54,737 nt of DNA from Candidatus Abyssobacteria bacterium SURF_17 (lineage in GTDB: Bacteria > Abyssobacteria > SURF-5), in assembly GCA_003598055.1 (NCBI GenBank), contig QZKI01000093.1, positions 1 through 54,737 of the forward strand. Direction: 5' to 3'. The stretch's first letter is position 1; each line of letters opens with the position of its first letter. Below, piece after piece: positions 33,385-42,505 of the stretch. The notes beneath the pieces are model-generated. The model worked only from the letters and a program-made list of their open reading frames with translations. It made no database searches and had not been told where the DNA came from. The position numbers were made by a program, and so were the translations under genes.

Positions 33385-34542
33385 TTGGGAATCAGGACTG
33401 CAATATCATCGGGATTTCAACGAATTCGACGCGCCTTCACTCTTCTTGCGGTGCTTTCTCTCTTGGCAACCTCCCTTTTCACATGTTCCGGCCAAAATCC
33501 CGGAGGACCTCCCGAGAAGGAGGCTGTCCCGGTGACTGCGGCCACGGTGGTTCAGAAGACCGTGCCCGTGCAGCTCAGGGCAATTGGCAATGTCGAAGCC
33601 TACTCCACCGTATCGGTCAGGTCTCAGGTGAATGGAGAACTCATGGGGGTCTACTTCAAAGAGGGACAGGATGTGAACAAGGGCGCGCTCCTTTTCACCA
33701 TTGACCCGCGCCCCTATGAGGCGGCTCTCACAGAGGCTGAAGCAACGCTTGCCAAGGACACAGCACAATTTGAGAACGCCCGGCGAGAGGTCGGCCGCTT
33801 TCAGAAACTTTTTGAGGAAGGCCTTATCTCTCAGGATCAATTTGACCAGATCAGTACAAACGCGTCTGCCCTTGAGGCCACGGTCAACGCCGACAGAGCA
33901 GTAGTTGAGAACGCCCGGTTGCGGCTGGAATATTGCGTTATCCGTTCGCCCATTACCGGCAGAACGGGCAATCTCATGGTTCACCCGGGAAATCTGATAG
34001 AGGCGAATGACGAGAGTCCGATGGTTGTTATTAATCAGATTCAGCCTATCTATGTGACATTTTCCGTGCCGGAACAGCATCTCCCGGAGATACGGAAGTA
34101 CCGCTCTTCCGGAACCATAGCGGTTGAGGCCTTCACAACCGAGGGCGGAGACAAGCCGGAGGAAGGAATGCTGGTTTTCGTGGATAATGCAGTGGATGTT
34201 ACTACCGGCACGATCAAGCTCAAAGCATCATTCGATAATGCAAATAGGCGGCTCTGGCCCGGGCAGTTCGCCGATGTTGTTATGACACTTACGACGCAAC
34301 CCGATGCCGTTGTTGTAGCTTCGCAGGCGATTCAGACCGGGGCAAGCGGCCAATACGTCTTCGTGATAAGGGACGACCTTACCGTCGAGTCACGTTCCAT
34401 TTCTGTCGGCAGGACTCTGGATGGCGAGGCTGTTGTTGAAAAAGGCCTTCAGTTGGGGGAAAAGGTCGTTACCGACGGTCAGCTCCGCCTTGTTCCGGGC
34501 GCGAAAGTGGACATTAGGGTCGCTGCTGAAAGCGGTGACTGA
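33385..34542 (+). CDS. RND efflux periplasmic adaptor (membrane fusion protein)
   Basis: The protein has 385 residues from TTG 33385, preceded closely by GGGAGGG; there is no ATG in this region. A hydrophobic segment FTLLAVLSLLATSLFTC may be a lipoprotein signal, although Thr before the Cys is a poor lipobox. Next come the barrel-sandwich strands (VSVRSQVNGELMGVYFKEGQ), a helical hairpin (residues 100-170) and YCVIRSPITGRTG, a typical MFP motif. It bridges the inner-membrane pump to an outer-membrane channel, as MdtA does. Its TGA overlaps the pump ATG. No TolC-like gene is present. Confidence 0.9.
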   Translation: MGIRTAISSGFQRIRRAFTLLAVLSLLATSLFTCSGQNPGGPPEKEAVPVTAATVVQKTVPVQLRAIGNVEAYSTVSVRSQVNGELMGVYFKEGQDVNKGALLFTIDPRPYEAALTEAEATLAKDTAQFENARREVGRFQKLFEEGLISQDQFDQISTNASALEATVNADRAVVENARLRLEYCVIRSPITGRTGNLMVHPGNLIEANDESPMVVINQIQPIYVTFSVPEQHLPEIRKYRSSGTIAVEAFTTEGGDKPEEGMLVFVDNAVDVTTGTIKLKASFDNANRRLWPGQFADVVMTLTTQPDAVVVASQAIQTGASGQYVFVIRDDLTVESRSISVGRTLDGEAVVEKGLQLGEKVVTDGQLRLVPGAKVDIRVAAESGD

Positions 34543-37500
34543 TGAATATTTCAGAACTTTTTATCCGAAGGCCAGTTATGACGACGCTCGTCATGATGGC
34601 CTTTCTACTCTTCGGGGTCATCGGGTATCGGCTCCTGCCGGTGAATGACCTTCCCAACGTAGATTTTCCAACCATTTCGGTTACCGCCAGTTTGCCGGGT
34701 GCAAGCCCCGAGACGATGGCTGCAGCCGTGGCTACTCCCCTCGAGCGGCAGTTCTCCACCATTGCAGGCCTCGATTCCATGACTTCCTCAAGCTCGCTCG
34801 GCAGCACGCAGATCACGCTCCAGTTCAATCTGAGCCGGGACATTGATGCGGCAGCCCAGGATGTGCAAGCAATGATAGCGAGAGCGTTGCGTCAACTACC
34901 GCAGAACATGCCGAGTCCCCCTTCATATCAAAAGGTGAACCCGGCGGACCAGCCCATTCTCTATCTCGCGCTCAGTTCGCCCACGCTCCCTCTTTCAACC
35001 GTGAATGAGTACGCAGATACGTACATAGCTCAGCGCATATCCATGGTAAGCGGAGTAGCGCAAGTTCAAATTTACGGTTCTCAGAAATATGCCGTACGTG
35101 CTCAAGTTGAACCCCACGCCCTTGTCTCGCGAGGGATAGGGATAGATGAAGTTGTAGATGCGATTCGGGAGGCAAATGTCAATCTGCCGACGGGGATTCT
35201 CTACGGTTCGGACAAGGCGTTCACCGTGCAGTCGACCGGCCAGCTCTACGAGGCTGCGGCTTACCGCCCCGTGATTGTGACCTATCGGAACGGTTCTCCC
35301 GTGCGTCTCGGAGAGATCGGCAGGGTTATTGACAGCGTAGAAAACGACAAAATAGCCGGCTGGCACAACGGCACCCGTGCCATTGTTCTTGCCATACAGC
35401 GTCAGCCCGGCACGAACACGGTCAAGGTCGTAGATTCAATACGAGAGCTTCTCCCGAGGTTCCGCGCACAAATGCCTGCATCCGTTGACCTCAATATCCT
35501 CTACGACCGGTCGGTATCCATCCGCGAATCGGTCAACGAAGTGAAATTCACGCTTGTGCTGGCGGTCGCTTTGGTGGTTCTGGTGATATTCCTTTTTCTG
35601 CGAAATGTCTCGGCAACGGTCATTCCCAGCCTTGCATTGCCGGCATCCATTATTTTCACATTCGCCGTCATGTATCTCTTGGGTTTCAGCTTGAACAACC
35701 TCTCCTTGATGGCATTGATTCTCTCCGTCGGATTTGTGGTTGACGACGCCATCGTCATGCTTGAGAACATTGTCCGGCATATGGAAAAAGGGGAGGGTGC
35801 GCTCGATGCTTCGCTCAACGGCTCACGCGAAATCGGGTTTACGATTCTATCCATGACGCTCTCCTTGGTGGTGGTGTTTGTGCCCATATTATTCATGGGA
35901 GGAATCTTGGGTCGCCTGCTCAACGAGTTCGGGGTTACCATCAGCGTAGCGATTCTTGTCTCCGGATTCGTTTCCTTGAGTCTGACTCCAATGCTGTGCA
36001 GCAGGTTCTTGCGTCCCGCGGCGCGGGAACAGCACGGCCGTCTATACATCGTCCTCGAACGCTTCTTCGCTGGCATGCTCCGAGCGTACGAATATAGTCT
36101 CAAAGCTGTGTTGAGGCATCGCCTGACCATCATGCTTATCACGGCAGCCTCCCTTGTTGCCACAATCTATCTGTTTATTGTGATACCGAAGGGATTCCTG
36201 CCGAGTGAGGATACGGGTCAAGTATTCGCCTTTACCGAAGGGCCTCAGGGAATTTCCTTCAAGTCAATGGTGACGCACCAACAGACGTTGGCGTCTATTG
36301 TGCAGGCGGACCCGAATGTTGATTCCTTCATGTCAAGTGTGGGCGGAGGGGGCGCAAGCGTGAGCACCAATTCGGGCCGGATGTTCATCCGATTGAAGCC
36401 TCGGTCGGAACGCCGCCTGAGTGCAGATGAAGTAATCCAGGAATTGCGGACGAAGACCGCGAAGGTTATTGGCATCGACATGTTTTTGCAGAATCCTCCG
36501 CCTATTCGCGTCGGAGGTCGATTGACCAAAAGCCAGTACCAGTTCACCTTGCAGTCTCCCGATACCGATGAGCTTTACAGGTACTCTGCCATGTTGGAAG
36601 CAAAGCTGCGCGAACTCCCACAGCTTCAGGATGTCACAAGCGACGTGCAGCTCAAGAGCCCCGAAGTGAACGTGGAGATAAACCGTGATAAGGCGTCAGC
36701 CCTTGGGATTACCGCCGAACAAATCGAGGATGCATTGAGTGCCGCGTATGCATCGCAGCAGATTTCCACGATTTATGCGCCGAATAACCAGTACCGGGTT
36801 ATCATGGAAGTCGAGCCGCGATATCAGGAGGACCCGTCTGCTCTGTCCTTTTTGTATGTGAGGTCGGCCACGGGGAAACTGGTTCCTCTCAGCACCATAG
36901 CTACGATACGTCAAGGGACTGGCCCGTTGACGGTGAATCACTTGGGGCAGGTCCCTTCCGTGACGTTGTCTTTCAATCTGAAGCCCGGAGTCGCTCTGGG
37001 CGATGCCGTGGCCATTGTTGACAAGGTGGCCCGCGTTACTCTTCCTCAGGGCATCAGCACGAGTTTTCAGGGCACGGCGCAGGCATTTCAAACATCGCTG
37101 CAAGGGTTGTGGGTGCTCTTGCTCATGGCAATCATTCTCATTTACATAGTGTTGGGGATACTCTATGAGAGCTTCATTCATCCTCTGACAATCCTATCGG
37201 GCCTTCCGTCCGCCGGGTTCGGCGCGCTCATAGTCTTGTTGCTGTTCCGCCTGGAACTGAACGTGTATGCGTTTGTCGGCGTCATCATGCTCATTGGTAT
37301 TGTGAAGAAAAACGCGATTATGATGATAGATTTCGCGCTCGCTGCCCAGCGTGATGAAGGGAAGGAACCGCTTGAAGCGATTTATCAGGGATGCGTTGTC
37401 AGGTTCCGCCCAATCATGATGACCACAATGGCCGCACTCATGGGAACGCTTCCCATTGCCGTCGGTTTCGGCGCAGGCGCGGAGGCGCGCCGCCCGCTGG

Positions 37501-37640
37501 GGCTTGCAGTTGTGGGAGGACTCCTCGTTTCCCAGCTCCTGACTCTCTATGTGACTCCTGTATTCTACGTTTACCTGGAGGCTTTCCAGAAGAAGGTAAA
37601 AAGCTGGGGTGGCAGTCGCGAAAGCGGGCAACAGGTGTAG
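34542..37640 (+). CDS. RND efflux pump, HAE1 family (MdtB/MdtC/AcrB-like)
   Basis: The 1032-residue protein is full length for HAE1 pumps. It starts ISELFIRRPVMTTLVMMAFL, the first helix, and has two large periplasmic loops. GFVVDDAIVMLENI contains the paired Asp 401-402 of the proton relay in TM4. GTLPIAVGFGAGAEARRPLG is the second-half signature before the last helices. It uses the proton gradient to export drugs or metabolites as a trimer with the adaptor upstream (one-base overlap TGATG). The substrate cannot be read from sequence. Confidence 0.93.
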   Translation: MNISELFIRRPVMTTLVMMAFLLFGVIGYRLLPVNDLPNVDFPTISVTASLPGASPETMAAAVATPLERQFSTIAGLDSMTSSSSLGSTQITLQFNLSRDIDAAAQDVQAMIARALRQLPQNMPSPPSYQKVNPADQPILYLALSSPTLPLSTVNEYADTYIAQRISMVSGVAQVQIYGSQKYAVRAQVEPHALVSRGIGIDEVVDAIREANVNLPTGILYGSDKAFTVQSTGQLYEAAAYRPVIVTYRNGSPVRLGEIGRVIDSVENDKIAGWHNGTRAIVLAIQRQPGTNTVKVVDSIRELLPRFRAQMPASVDLNILYDRSVSIRESVNEVKFTLVLAVALVVLVIFLFLRNVSATVIPSLALPASIIFTFAVMYLLGFSLNNLSLMALILSVGFVVDDAIVMLENIVRHMEKGEGALDASLNGSREIGFTILSMTLSLVVVFVPILFMGGILGRLLNEFGVTISVAILVSGFVSLSLTPMLCSRFLRPAAREQHGRLYIVLERFFAGMLRAYEYSLKAVLRHRLTIMLITAASLVATIYLFIVIPKGFLPSEDTGQVFAFTEGPQGISFKSMVTHQQTLASIVQADPNVDSFMSSVGGGGASVSTNSGRMFIRLKPRSERRLSADEVIQELRTKTAKVIGIDMFLQNPPPIRVGGRLTKSQYQFTLQSPDTDELYRYSAMLEAKLRELPQLQDVTSDVQLKSPEVNVEINRDKASALGITAEQIEDALSAAYASQQISTIYAPNNQYRVIMEVEPRYQEDPSALSFLYVRSATGKLVPLSTIATIRQGTGPLTVNHLGQVPSVTLSFNLKPGVALGDAVAIVDKVARVTLPQGISTSFQGTAQAFQTSLQGLWVLLLMAIILIYIVLGILYESFIHPLTILSGLPSAGFGALIVLLLFRLELNVYAFVGVIMLIGIVKKNAIMMIDFALAAQRDEGKEPLEAIYQGCVVRFRPIMMTTMAALMGTLPIAVGFGAGAEARRPLGLAVVGGLLVSQLLTLYVTPVFYVYLEAFQKKVKSWGGSRESGQQV

Positions 37641-37693
37641 GACAAGCAACCAAGATCTGTGAAACAACGCATGTCACAGAGCGAAGCGGACTC

Positions 37694-37763
37694 TTCACCA
37701 CAAAGGCACAAAGAGAAGCTTTTGTTCTATTCTTTGTTGGCGTCTTGGTGCCCTTGTGGTGGA
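37694..37763. repeat. Repeat family B-like inverted repeat
   Basis: TTCACCACAAAGGCACAAAG at the left and TTGGTGCCCTTGTGGTGGA at the right are imperfect complements. It is a diverged form of the AAGGCGCAAAG family and lies in the gap between the convergent RND and secernin-like genes. Confidence 0.6.
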
Positions 37764-37861
37764 AATCTCCCGTTTTTTCCCTTTGTGTGTCTGCACGTAA
37801 GTGGTATCGCGAAACAATCACGTCAGGAGTTCGTCTTTTGCATGGATAGTGAGACAGCTTC

Positions 37862-39166
37862 TCATGAGGCTCGTGCGAATTGGACAGACAATTCGGGTAA
37901 TTTGGCGAGAATCTTATCGAGGTTTTCGGACATGAATCGGGTTAGGCAAGTGCGGCCGCGGTCGGATTGCCCGGAGGCGCAGAGCGCGGCTGCTTCGGCT
38001 TCTACCTCGATGCTCTTCCTGAGGAACTCGGCTTCGAGCAGTCCCCACGCGGATTGAACAATAGGCGTTCTCTTCTCGTAATTTTCTGCCACATATTCTC
38101 CCAGCTTCTTGAAAAGCCACCATGCAGAGTCTTCTGAAAACTCCGAGCCTGCACGCGTAAGCATCGGCGGGACTTCCCCGTCAATATACAAAGGCATGAA
38201 AATGCCGCAGCACGGGTTGCCGAGATTCGCCCAGTACACAGCCGGGCCGGTTCTGCGGAGATGAGCAACCATGCTCGCGGCGGTTGTGCCGACCGGGTCG
38301 GCATGCATGCAGATGGAATAGCACGTGCCGTCCGCAGGGTCACGTCCGGGCGTGAACACCGTCCCGCTTTCGTAGTGGTCGCGCAGAATGCGCATCATCG
38401 TTTCGGGCGCGATGCGGCCGCGATACTCTTCCAAAAACTGCCGTGACTGCCTGAGCCGGTCTTCCGAAATCTGAGGCGGCGCAACGTCGGTGCTTCGGTA
38501 GGCTTTCGAGAAGTCGAACGCTTCCGACGAGGTACGCTGCCACCATCCGCTTGCTGCAGCGTGCGAAATCGCGTCGTTCGAGAGGCCACTCCAATCGGCG
38601 CCGATAGCGATGTGATTGGAGATGCTTGCGATTTCGGGAACCTTCTTCCATGCATACTGCCGGCCTGAGGCTTCAAGGATATACGCTTCTGAATGGTCGG
38701 CAATCAAGAAAGAGTTGTTGTATTGCCACTGCACGTGCTCGAAGGCTGAACCGCCCTGCCCGAACTCTTCAAGAAGGCTCGTCATTACCTCAAGTGTCTC
38801 ACGGGCCGTATGGCCTCGCTCGAGCCCGAGACGCACGAGGTCCATCCCAAGCAGGCCGATTTCGGGAAGGGCTTCCTTGGTGAACACCGCTTCATTCCCG
38901 ATGGCAACACTGCATTCGTTCATTCCGTGCTCGAGACCCCAGAGCCAATGCGGTCGGGAACCGATGAACGCGAGGGTTTCCTCGACCTGAGGGATTTCGA
39001 GGTACTGGCATTTCACGCGGGAGCCGCGAGGGTGATTGAGATGCGGCACCTGAATAAGCGGCTGGCTTTCGTCGGCGGGCCGGTCACTGTTCTTGGCGAA
39101 TATTACCGAGCCGTCGGCGGTGGCGTTCGGGAGAGCGACGAGTGTGTCACAGCCGAGCAGAATCAT
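37862..39166 (-). CDS. C69-family peptidase, secernin-like
   Basis: The protein has 434 residues. The N-terminus MILLGCDTLVALPNATADGS places Cys 6 where the Ntn-hydrolase nucleophile of C69/secernin proteins lies. VIFAKNSDRPADESQPL and WGLEHGMNECSVAIGNEAV are family motifs, as is NNSFLIADHSEAYILEASG. Secernins have the dipeptidase fold but their substrate is unknown. It is the last gene of the run with thiolase and acyl-CoA dehydrogenase, separated from them by a repeat element. No signal peptide is seen, so a cytosolic location is likely. Confidence 0.87.
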   Translation of the reverse strand: MILLGCDTLVALPNATADGSVIFAKNSDRPADESQPLIQVPHLNHPRGSRVKCQYLEIPQVEETLAFIGSRPHWLWGLEHGMNECSVAIGNEAVFTKEALPEIGLLGMDLVRLGLERGHTARETLEVMTSLLEEFGQGGSAFEHVQWQYNNSFLIADHSEAYILEASGRQYAWKKVPEIASISNHIAIGADWSGLSNDAISHAAASGWWQRTSSEAFDFSKAYRSTDVAPPQISEDRLRQSRQFLEEYRGRIAPETMMRILRDHYESGTVFTPGRDPADGTCYSICMHADPVGTTAASMVAHLRRTGPAVYWANLGNPCCGIFMPLYIDGEVPPMLTRAGSEFSEDSAWWLFKKLGEYVAENYEKRTPIVQSAWGLLEAEFLRKSIEVEAEAAALCASGQSDRGRTCLTRFMSENLDKILAKLPELSVQFARAS

Positions 39167-39200
39167 AAGAACACCTTCACGAGAGCGCCTTCAAGAAAGA

Positions 39201-39339
39201 TTGAAACACAAAAGGCGCAAAGAGCGCAAAAGAATAACAGCGGAAAGCAAAGAAGTGTGCGCAAAATCACACCAGAAATTCAAGATTTCAAAAGTGCACT
39301 TCAGGAAGTCTTCTTTGCGTCCTTTGCGCCTTTGCGGTT
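39201..39339. repeat. Repeat family B, full copy with inverted arms
   Basis: The left arm AAAGGCGCAAAGAGCGCAAA is matched by the right arm TTTGCGTCCTTTGCGCCTTT. The two arms enclose about 80 bases without a gene. It separates the acyl-CoA dehydrogenase gene from the secernin-like gene. Confidence 0.7.
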
Positions 39340-39352
39340 ACATTCGCTTTTC

Positions 39353-40492
39353 TTATTTCAGCACATTCGCCGCAATCACGAGCCGCTGGATTTCGGAGGT
39401 GCCTTCGTAGATTTCCGTAACCTTCGCGTCGCGGAAGTTGCGCTCGACCGGGTATTCCTTCGAATAGCCGTAGCCGCCGTGTATCTGGACGGCTTTGGTC
39501 GCAGTCTTCATGGCGGTTTCAGAGGCGAACAGCTTTGCCATGGCCGATTCCTTCGAGTAACGCTGGCCCGCATCCTTCATCCGGGCCGCGCGATACACGA
39601 GCAGGCGGGAAGCATCTATCTCTGTCGCCATATCGGCGAGCATCCACTGAATCGCCTGAAACTTCGCTATCGGCTGATTGAACTGCACGCGCTCCATCGA
39701 GTATTTGACCGACTGTTCCATTGCGGCGCGCGCGATACCGACCGCCTGTGCTCCGATGCCGATGCGGCCGCCGTCGAGCGTTTGCATCGCGATCTTGAAG
39801 CCCTGGCCGAGTCCACCGAGCAGTTGGTCTTTCGGTATTCTACAATCCTCGAAGATGAGCTCGGCGGTGCCGGAGGCGTTGAGGCCGAGCTTCCTCTCGA
39901 TTTTTCCGACTTTGTAGCCGGGCGTTTCCTTCTCGACAATGAACGTGCTTATTCCGCGCGAACCCTTCTCCTTGTCCGTCGTTGCGAATAGGACCACGGT
40001 GTCAGCGTGTGATGCATTCGTTATGAATATCTTGCTTCCGTTGATGACCCATTTGTCGCCGTCGAGCACGGCGGTGGTTTTCTGGTTGGAGGCGTCGGAG
40101 CCCGCGTTCGGCTCGGTGAGGCCGAAGCAGCCGATTTTCTTGCCGGACGCAAGTGGGGTCAGGAATTTTTTCTTTTGTTCTTCGGTTCCATTACTGAGGA
40201 TCGGGTCGCACACGAGAGAATTGTTCACGGACATGATGACGCCCGTGTTCGCGCAAGCGCGTGAGATCTCTTCGAGCGCGACGACGTAGGAGACGCAGTC
40301 CATGCCCGCGCCGCCGTATTGGTCCGGCACGGCGACTCCCATGAGGCCCAGCTCGCCCATTTTCTGGGCGAGTTCTGTCGGAAAGCGATGTGTATCATCG
40401 AGCTCGGCTGCCACGGGCGCGACCTCTTTCTCCGCGAAGTTTCGCGCCATGTCCTGTATCATTCGCTGTTCTTCGGTCAGTTCGAAATCCAT
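39353..40492 (-). CDS. Acyl-CoA dehydrogenase (short-chain/butyryl type)
   Basis: The protein has 379 residues. IGCFGLTEPNAGSDASNQ and FITNASHADTVVLFATTD are FAD/substrate signatures. GGYGYSKEYPVERNFRD holds the catalytic Glu in the short-chain position and YEGTSEIQRLVIAANVL ends the protein. It is more like butyryl-CoA dehydrogenase than the homologue at 31831. It is probably cotranscribed with the thiolase upstream, although a 265-base gap with a repeat lies between them. Electron acceptor ETF genes are not in the window. Confidence 0.93.
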   Translation of the reverse strand: MDFELTEEQRMIQDMARNFAEKEVAPVAAELDDTHRFPTELAQKMGELGLMGVAVPDQYGGAGMDCVSYVVALEEISRACANTGVIMSVNNSLVCDPILSNGTEEQKKKFLTPLASGKKIGCFGLTEPNAGSDASNQKTTAVLDGDKWVINGSKIFITNASHADTVVLFATTDKEKGSRGISTFIVEKETPGYKVGKIERKLGLNASGTAELIFEDCRIPKDQLLGGLGQGFKIAMQTLDGGRIGIGAQAVGIARAAMEQSVKYSMERVQFNQPIAKFQAIQWMLADMATEIDASRLLVYRAARMKDAGQRYSKESAMAKLFASETAMKTATKAVQIHGGYGYSKEYPVERNFRDAKVTEIYEGTSEIQRLVIAANVLK

Positions 40493-40585
40493 GATTATTT
40501 GCCTCCAGTGGGTATGAGGGTAGTGTGAGCGTCAAAAAGTCGCCGTACTACTGCCTTGCATAAGTTCGCCGTACAGCTGTCCGAC

Positions 40586-40699
40586 CTTAAATCCCCCTCA
40601 TTCCCCCTTTTTCAAAGGGGGACGCAAGTTGTTTCCCCTGTTGCCAAAGGGACGCAACCGTTCCCCCCCCCTTTGGCAAAGGGGGAAGGGGGATTTAGG
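40586..40699. repeat. Repeat family C, copy 1
   Basis: Ends TTAAATCCCCCTCATTCCCC and GGGGAAGGGGGATTTAGG are inverted repeats, with internal C-run/G-run hairpins (CCCCCTTT, CAAAGGGGG). A related element lies at 52567-52676. Confidence 0.7.
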
Positions 40700-40757
40700 T
40701 ACGATGAATTGTGACGCGAATTTCCACAACCAAACACTATGGGTGGAACATGCGCGG

Positions 40758-41933
40758 TCAGCGTTCCACCATCACGGCAACAGCTTCTCCGCCGCCGATG
40801 CACAGGGTGGCAAGGCCTCTCTTGGCTTTTCTCTGCTTCATCGCGTACAGGAGCGTGACAAAAATCCGCGCGCCGCTCGCTCCGATGGGATGTCCCAGCG
40901 CGACCGCGCCTCCGTTGATGTTCACCTTCGCGGGGTCAAGCCCAAACGTTCTGTTGGCCGCCATGGTGACGACCGCGAACGCTTCGTTGATTTCGTAGAG
41001 GTCCACATCGGCGGGCGCCACCTTCGTCTTATCGAACAGTTTTTGCATTGCGTCTGCGGGCGCCACGGTGAACCATTCGGGTTCGCGGCTGGCGGAACTG
41101 TACGCGATAATGCGTGCAAGCGGCTCAACGCCTTTCTTCTTCGCGAATTCCGCCGAAGTGACCACCACGGCCGCCGCGCCGTCATTTATCGAAGATGCGT
41201 TCGCAGCCGTGACGGTGCCGTCTTTCTTGAAAGCCGGCGGAAGCTTGGGTATCTTGTCAAACTTGGCACGGCCCGGGCCTTCGTCATCGCTCACGACAAT
41301 GGGGTCGCCCTTTTTCTGTGGAATGGTGACCGGCACGATTTCTTCTTTGAAAAGGCCTTCTTTCTGTGCGCGCTGCGCGCGTTTGAAGCTTTCGATCCCG
41401 AAGGCATCCTGCATTTGACGTGTGAACTCGTATTTCTCGGCGCAGAGCTCGGCCGCGTTACCCATGTGGAAATCATTATATGCGTCCCACAGGCCGTCCT
41501 TTATCATCAAATCAGAGATTTTCCCGTCGCCCATGCGGTAACCGCCGCGGGCCTTGTCGAGCGCATAGGGCGCGCGCGTCATGCTCTCCATGCCGCCCGC
41601 GACGATGACGTCGGCCTCCCCAACGCGGATGGCATCGAACGCGAGCATCACGGATTTCAAGCCGGAGCCGCACACCTTATTGACGGTCATGCAGTCGACC
41701 GACTTGGGCAGCTTGGCGCCGAGAGCGGCCTGCCGTGCGGGTGCTTGGCCCAGTCCGGCGGGCAGCACACAGCCCATGATGCACTGCTGAACCTCCTCAG
41801 GCGAAACCTTCGCCCGCTTCAATGCTTCTTCTATCGCGATGCTGCCGAGGCGCGTCGCCGGAACTTCCGAAAGCACACCTTGAAAGCTCCCGACAGGCGT
41901 CCGCGCCGCACCGATGATGACAACTTCTCGCAT
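40758..41933 (-). CDS. Acetyl-CoA acetyltransferase (thiolase)
   Basis: The protein has 391 residues from ATG 41933 with AGGAGAG upstream; the in-frame TTG two codons earlier is less likely. The nucleophile Cys 88 is in VNKVCGSGLKS, the His is in GHPIGASGAR, and the second Cys is in CIGGGEA. GGMESMTRAPYAL is also family-typical. It cleaves 3-ketoacyl-CoA or condenses acetyl-CoA. With the acyl-CoA dehydrogenase it suggests short-chain fatty-acid oxidation or a butyryl-CoA route, though no 3-hydroxyacyl-CoA dehydrogenase is nearby. Confidence 0.94.
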   Translation of the reverse strand: MREVVIIGAARTPVGSFQGVLSEVPATRLGSIAIEEALKRAKVSPEEVQQCIMGCVLPAGLGQAPARQAALGAKLPKSVDCMTVNKVCGSGLKSVMLAFDAIRVGEADVIVAGGMESMTRAPYALDKARGGYRMGDGKISDLMIKDGLWDAYNDFHMGNAAELCAEKYEFTRQMQDAFGIESFKRAQRAQKEGLFKEEIVPVTIPQKKGDPIVVSDDEGPGRAKFDKIPKLPPAFKKDGTVTAANASSINDGAAAVVVTSAEFAKKKGVEPLARIIAYSSASREPEWFTVAPADAMQKLFDKTKVAPADVDLYEINEAFAVVTMAANRTFGLDPAKVNINGGAVALGHPIGASGARIFVTLLYAMKQRKAKRGLATLCIGGGEAVAVMVER

Positions 41934-42107
41934 GGTCAACTCTCCTGCCTAATATGTTTGTATTCTGAGGTTTGCGGAAAGGGGTGAAACCGGTGAGTGG
42001 GCCACCGGTTCAGGTTATTCTAGCAGAATCGACACAGTGTGTCAATTGTGATTGCCGACCCATCGCCGACGGGTTATTTGTAGAAGAAACGGTCTCGGCT
42101 ATGATTG

Positions 42108-42200
42108 TTATTGCGAGTCATGCCGCGCCCAAGGCGAAGCATGACGATGCAATCTCTTCAGTAACGTGAAGCCGCATATAGAAATTGCTTCGCTCCGCTC
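42108..42200. repeat. Repeat family E, diverged copy
   Basis: ATTGCGAGTCATGCCG at the start and AAATTGCTTCGCTCCG near the end resemble family E. An internal TCATGC/GCATGA pair forms a hairpin. The right terminus is not complete. Confidence 0.4.
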
Positions 42201-42222
42201 CTAAGAAACAGACAACCGTTTC

Positions 42223-42327
42223 GTCATTGCGAGGGAGCAACGCGACCGAAGCAATCTCTCCAGCAGAATTCAAGAGACACACACAGAGATTGCTTCGCTC
42301 GGGCCTGCGGCCCTTCGCTCGCAATGA
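42223..42327. repeat. Repeat family E, copy 2 (105 bp)
   Basis: It begins GTCATTGCGAG and ends CTCGCAATGA, with GCGACCGAAGCAATCTC inside, matching the copy at 29971-30079 in ends and length. Confidence 0.75.
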
Positions 42328-42505
42328 AGGCTCGGATGTTTCATCCACATATAACCCTGCCGCACGCGTGGTCGAGTGCTCGCAATGGCCCACAGAGGGC
42401 AGCCTCTTACCGGAGAACCGAGATGAACTTCCAGATTGCCGGGTGACACGCCCAGATGATATAATTTCGAGGAAGGCATGTACAACTGTTTGGTGGAGAA
42501 TCACT

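Larger units (their letters stand above)
41934..42505. other. Intergenic region with family E repeats
   Basis: These 572 bases between thiolase and rarA hold two family E repeats (about 42108-42200 and 42223-42327). The plus-strand frame upstream of rarA is open through the repeats but its translation is repeat-derived. No promoter was convincing. Confidence 0.5.

Noticed and set aside
39201..39339. Possible CRISPR-like repeats (GGCGCAAAG units)
   Set aside because: Units are not regularly spaced direct repeats with unique spacers; they form two inverted arms, and no cas gene is present.
40629..41987. Long plus-strand open frame (452 codons) across the thiolase gene
   Set aside because: Antisense shadow of a clearly recognisable thiolase; it starts in a repeat and has no recognisable domain.
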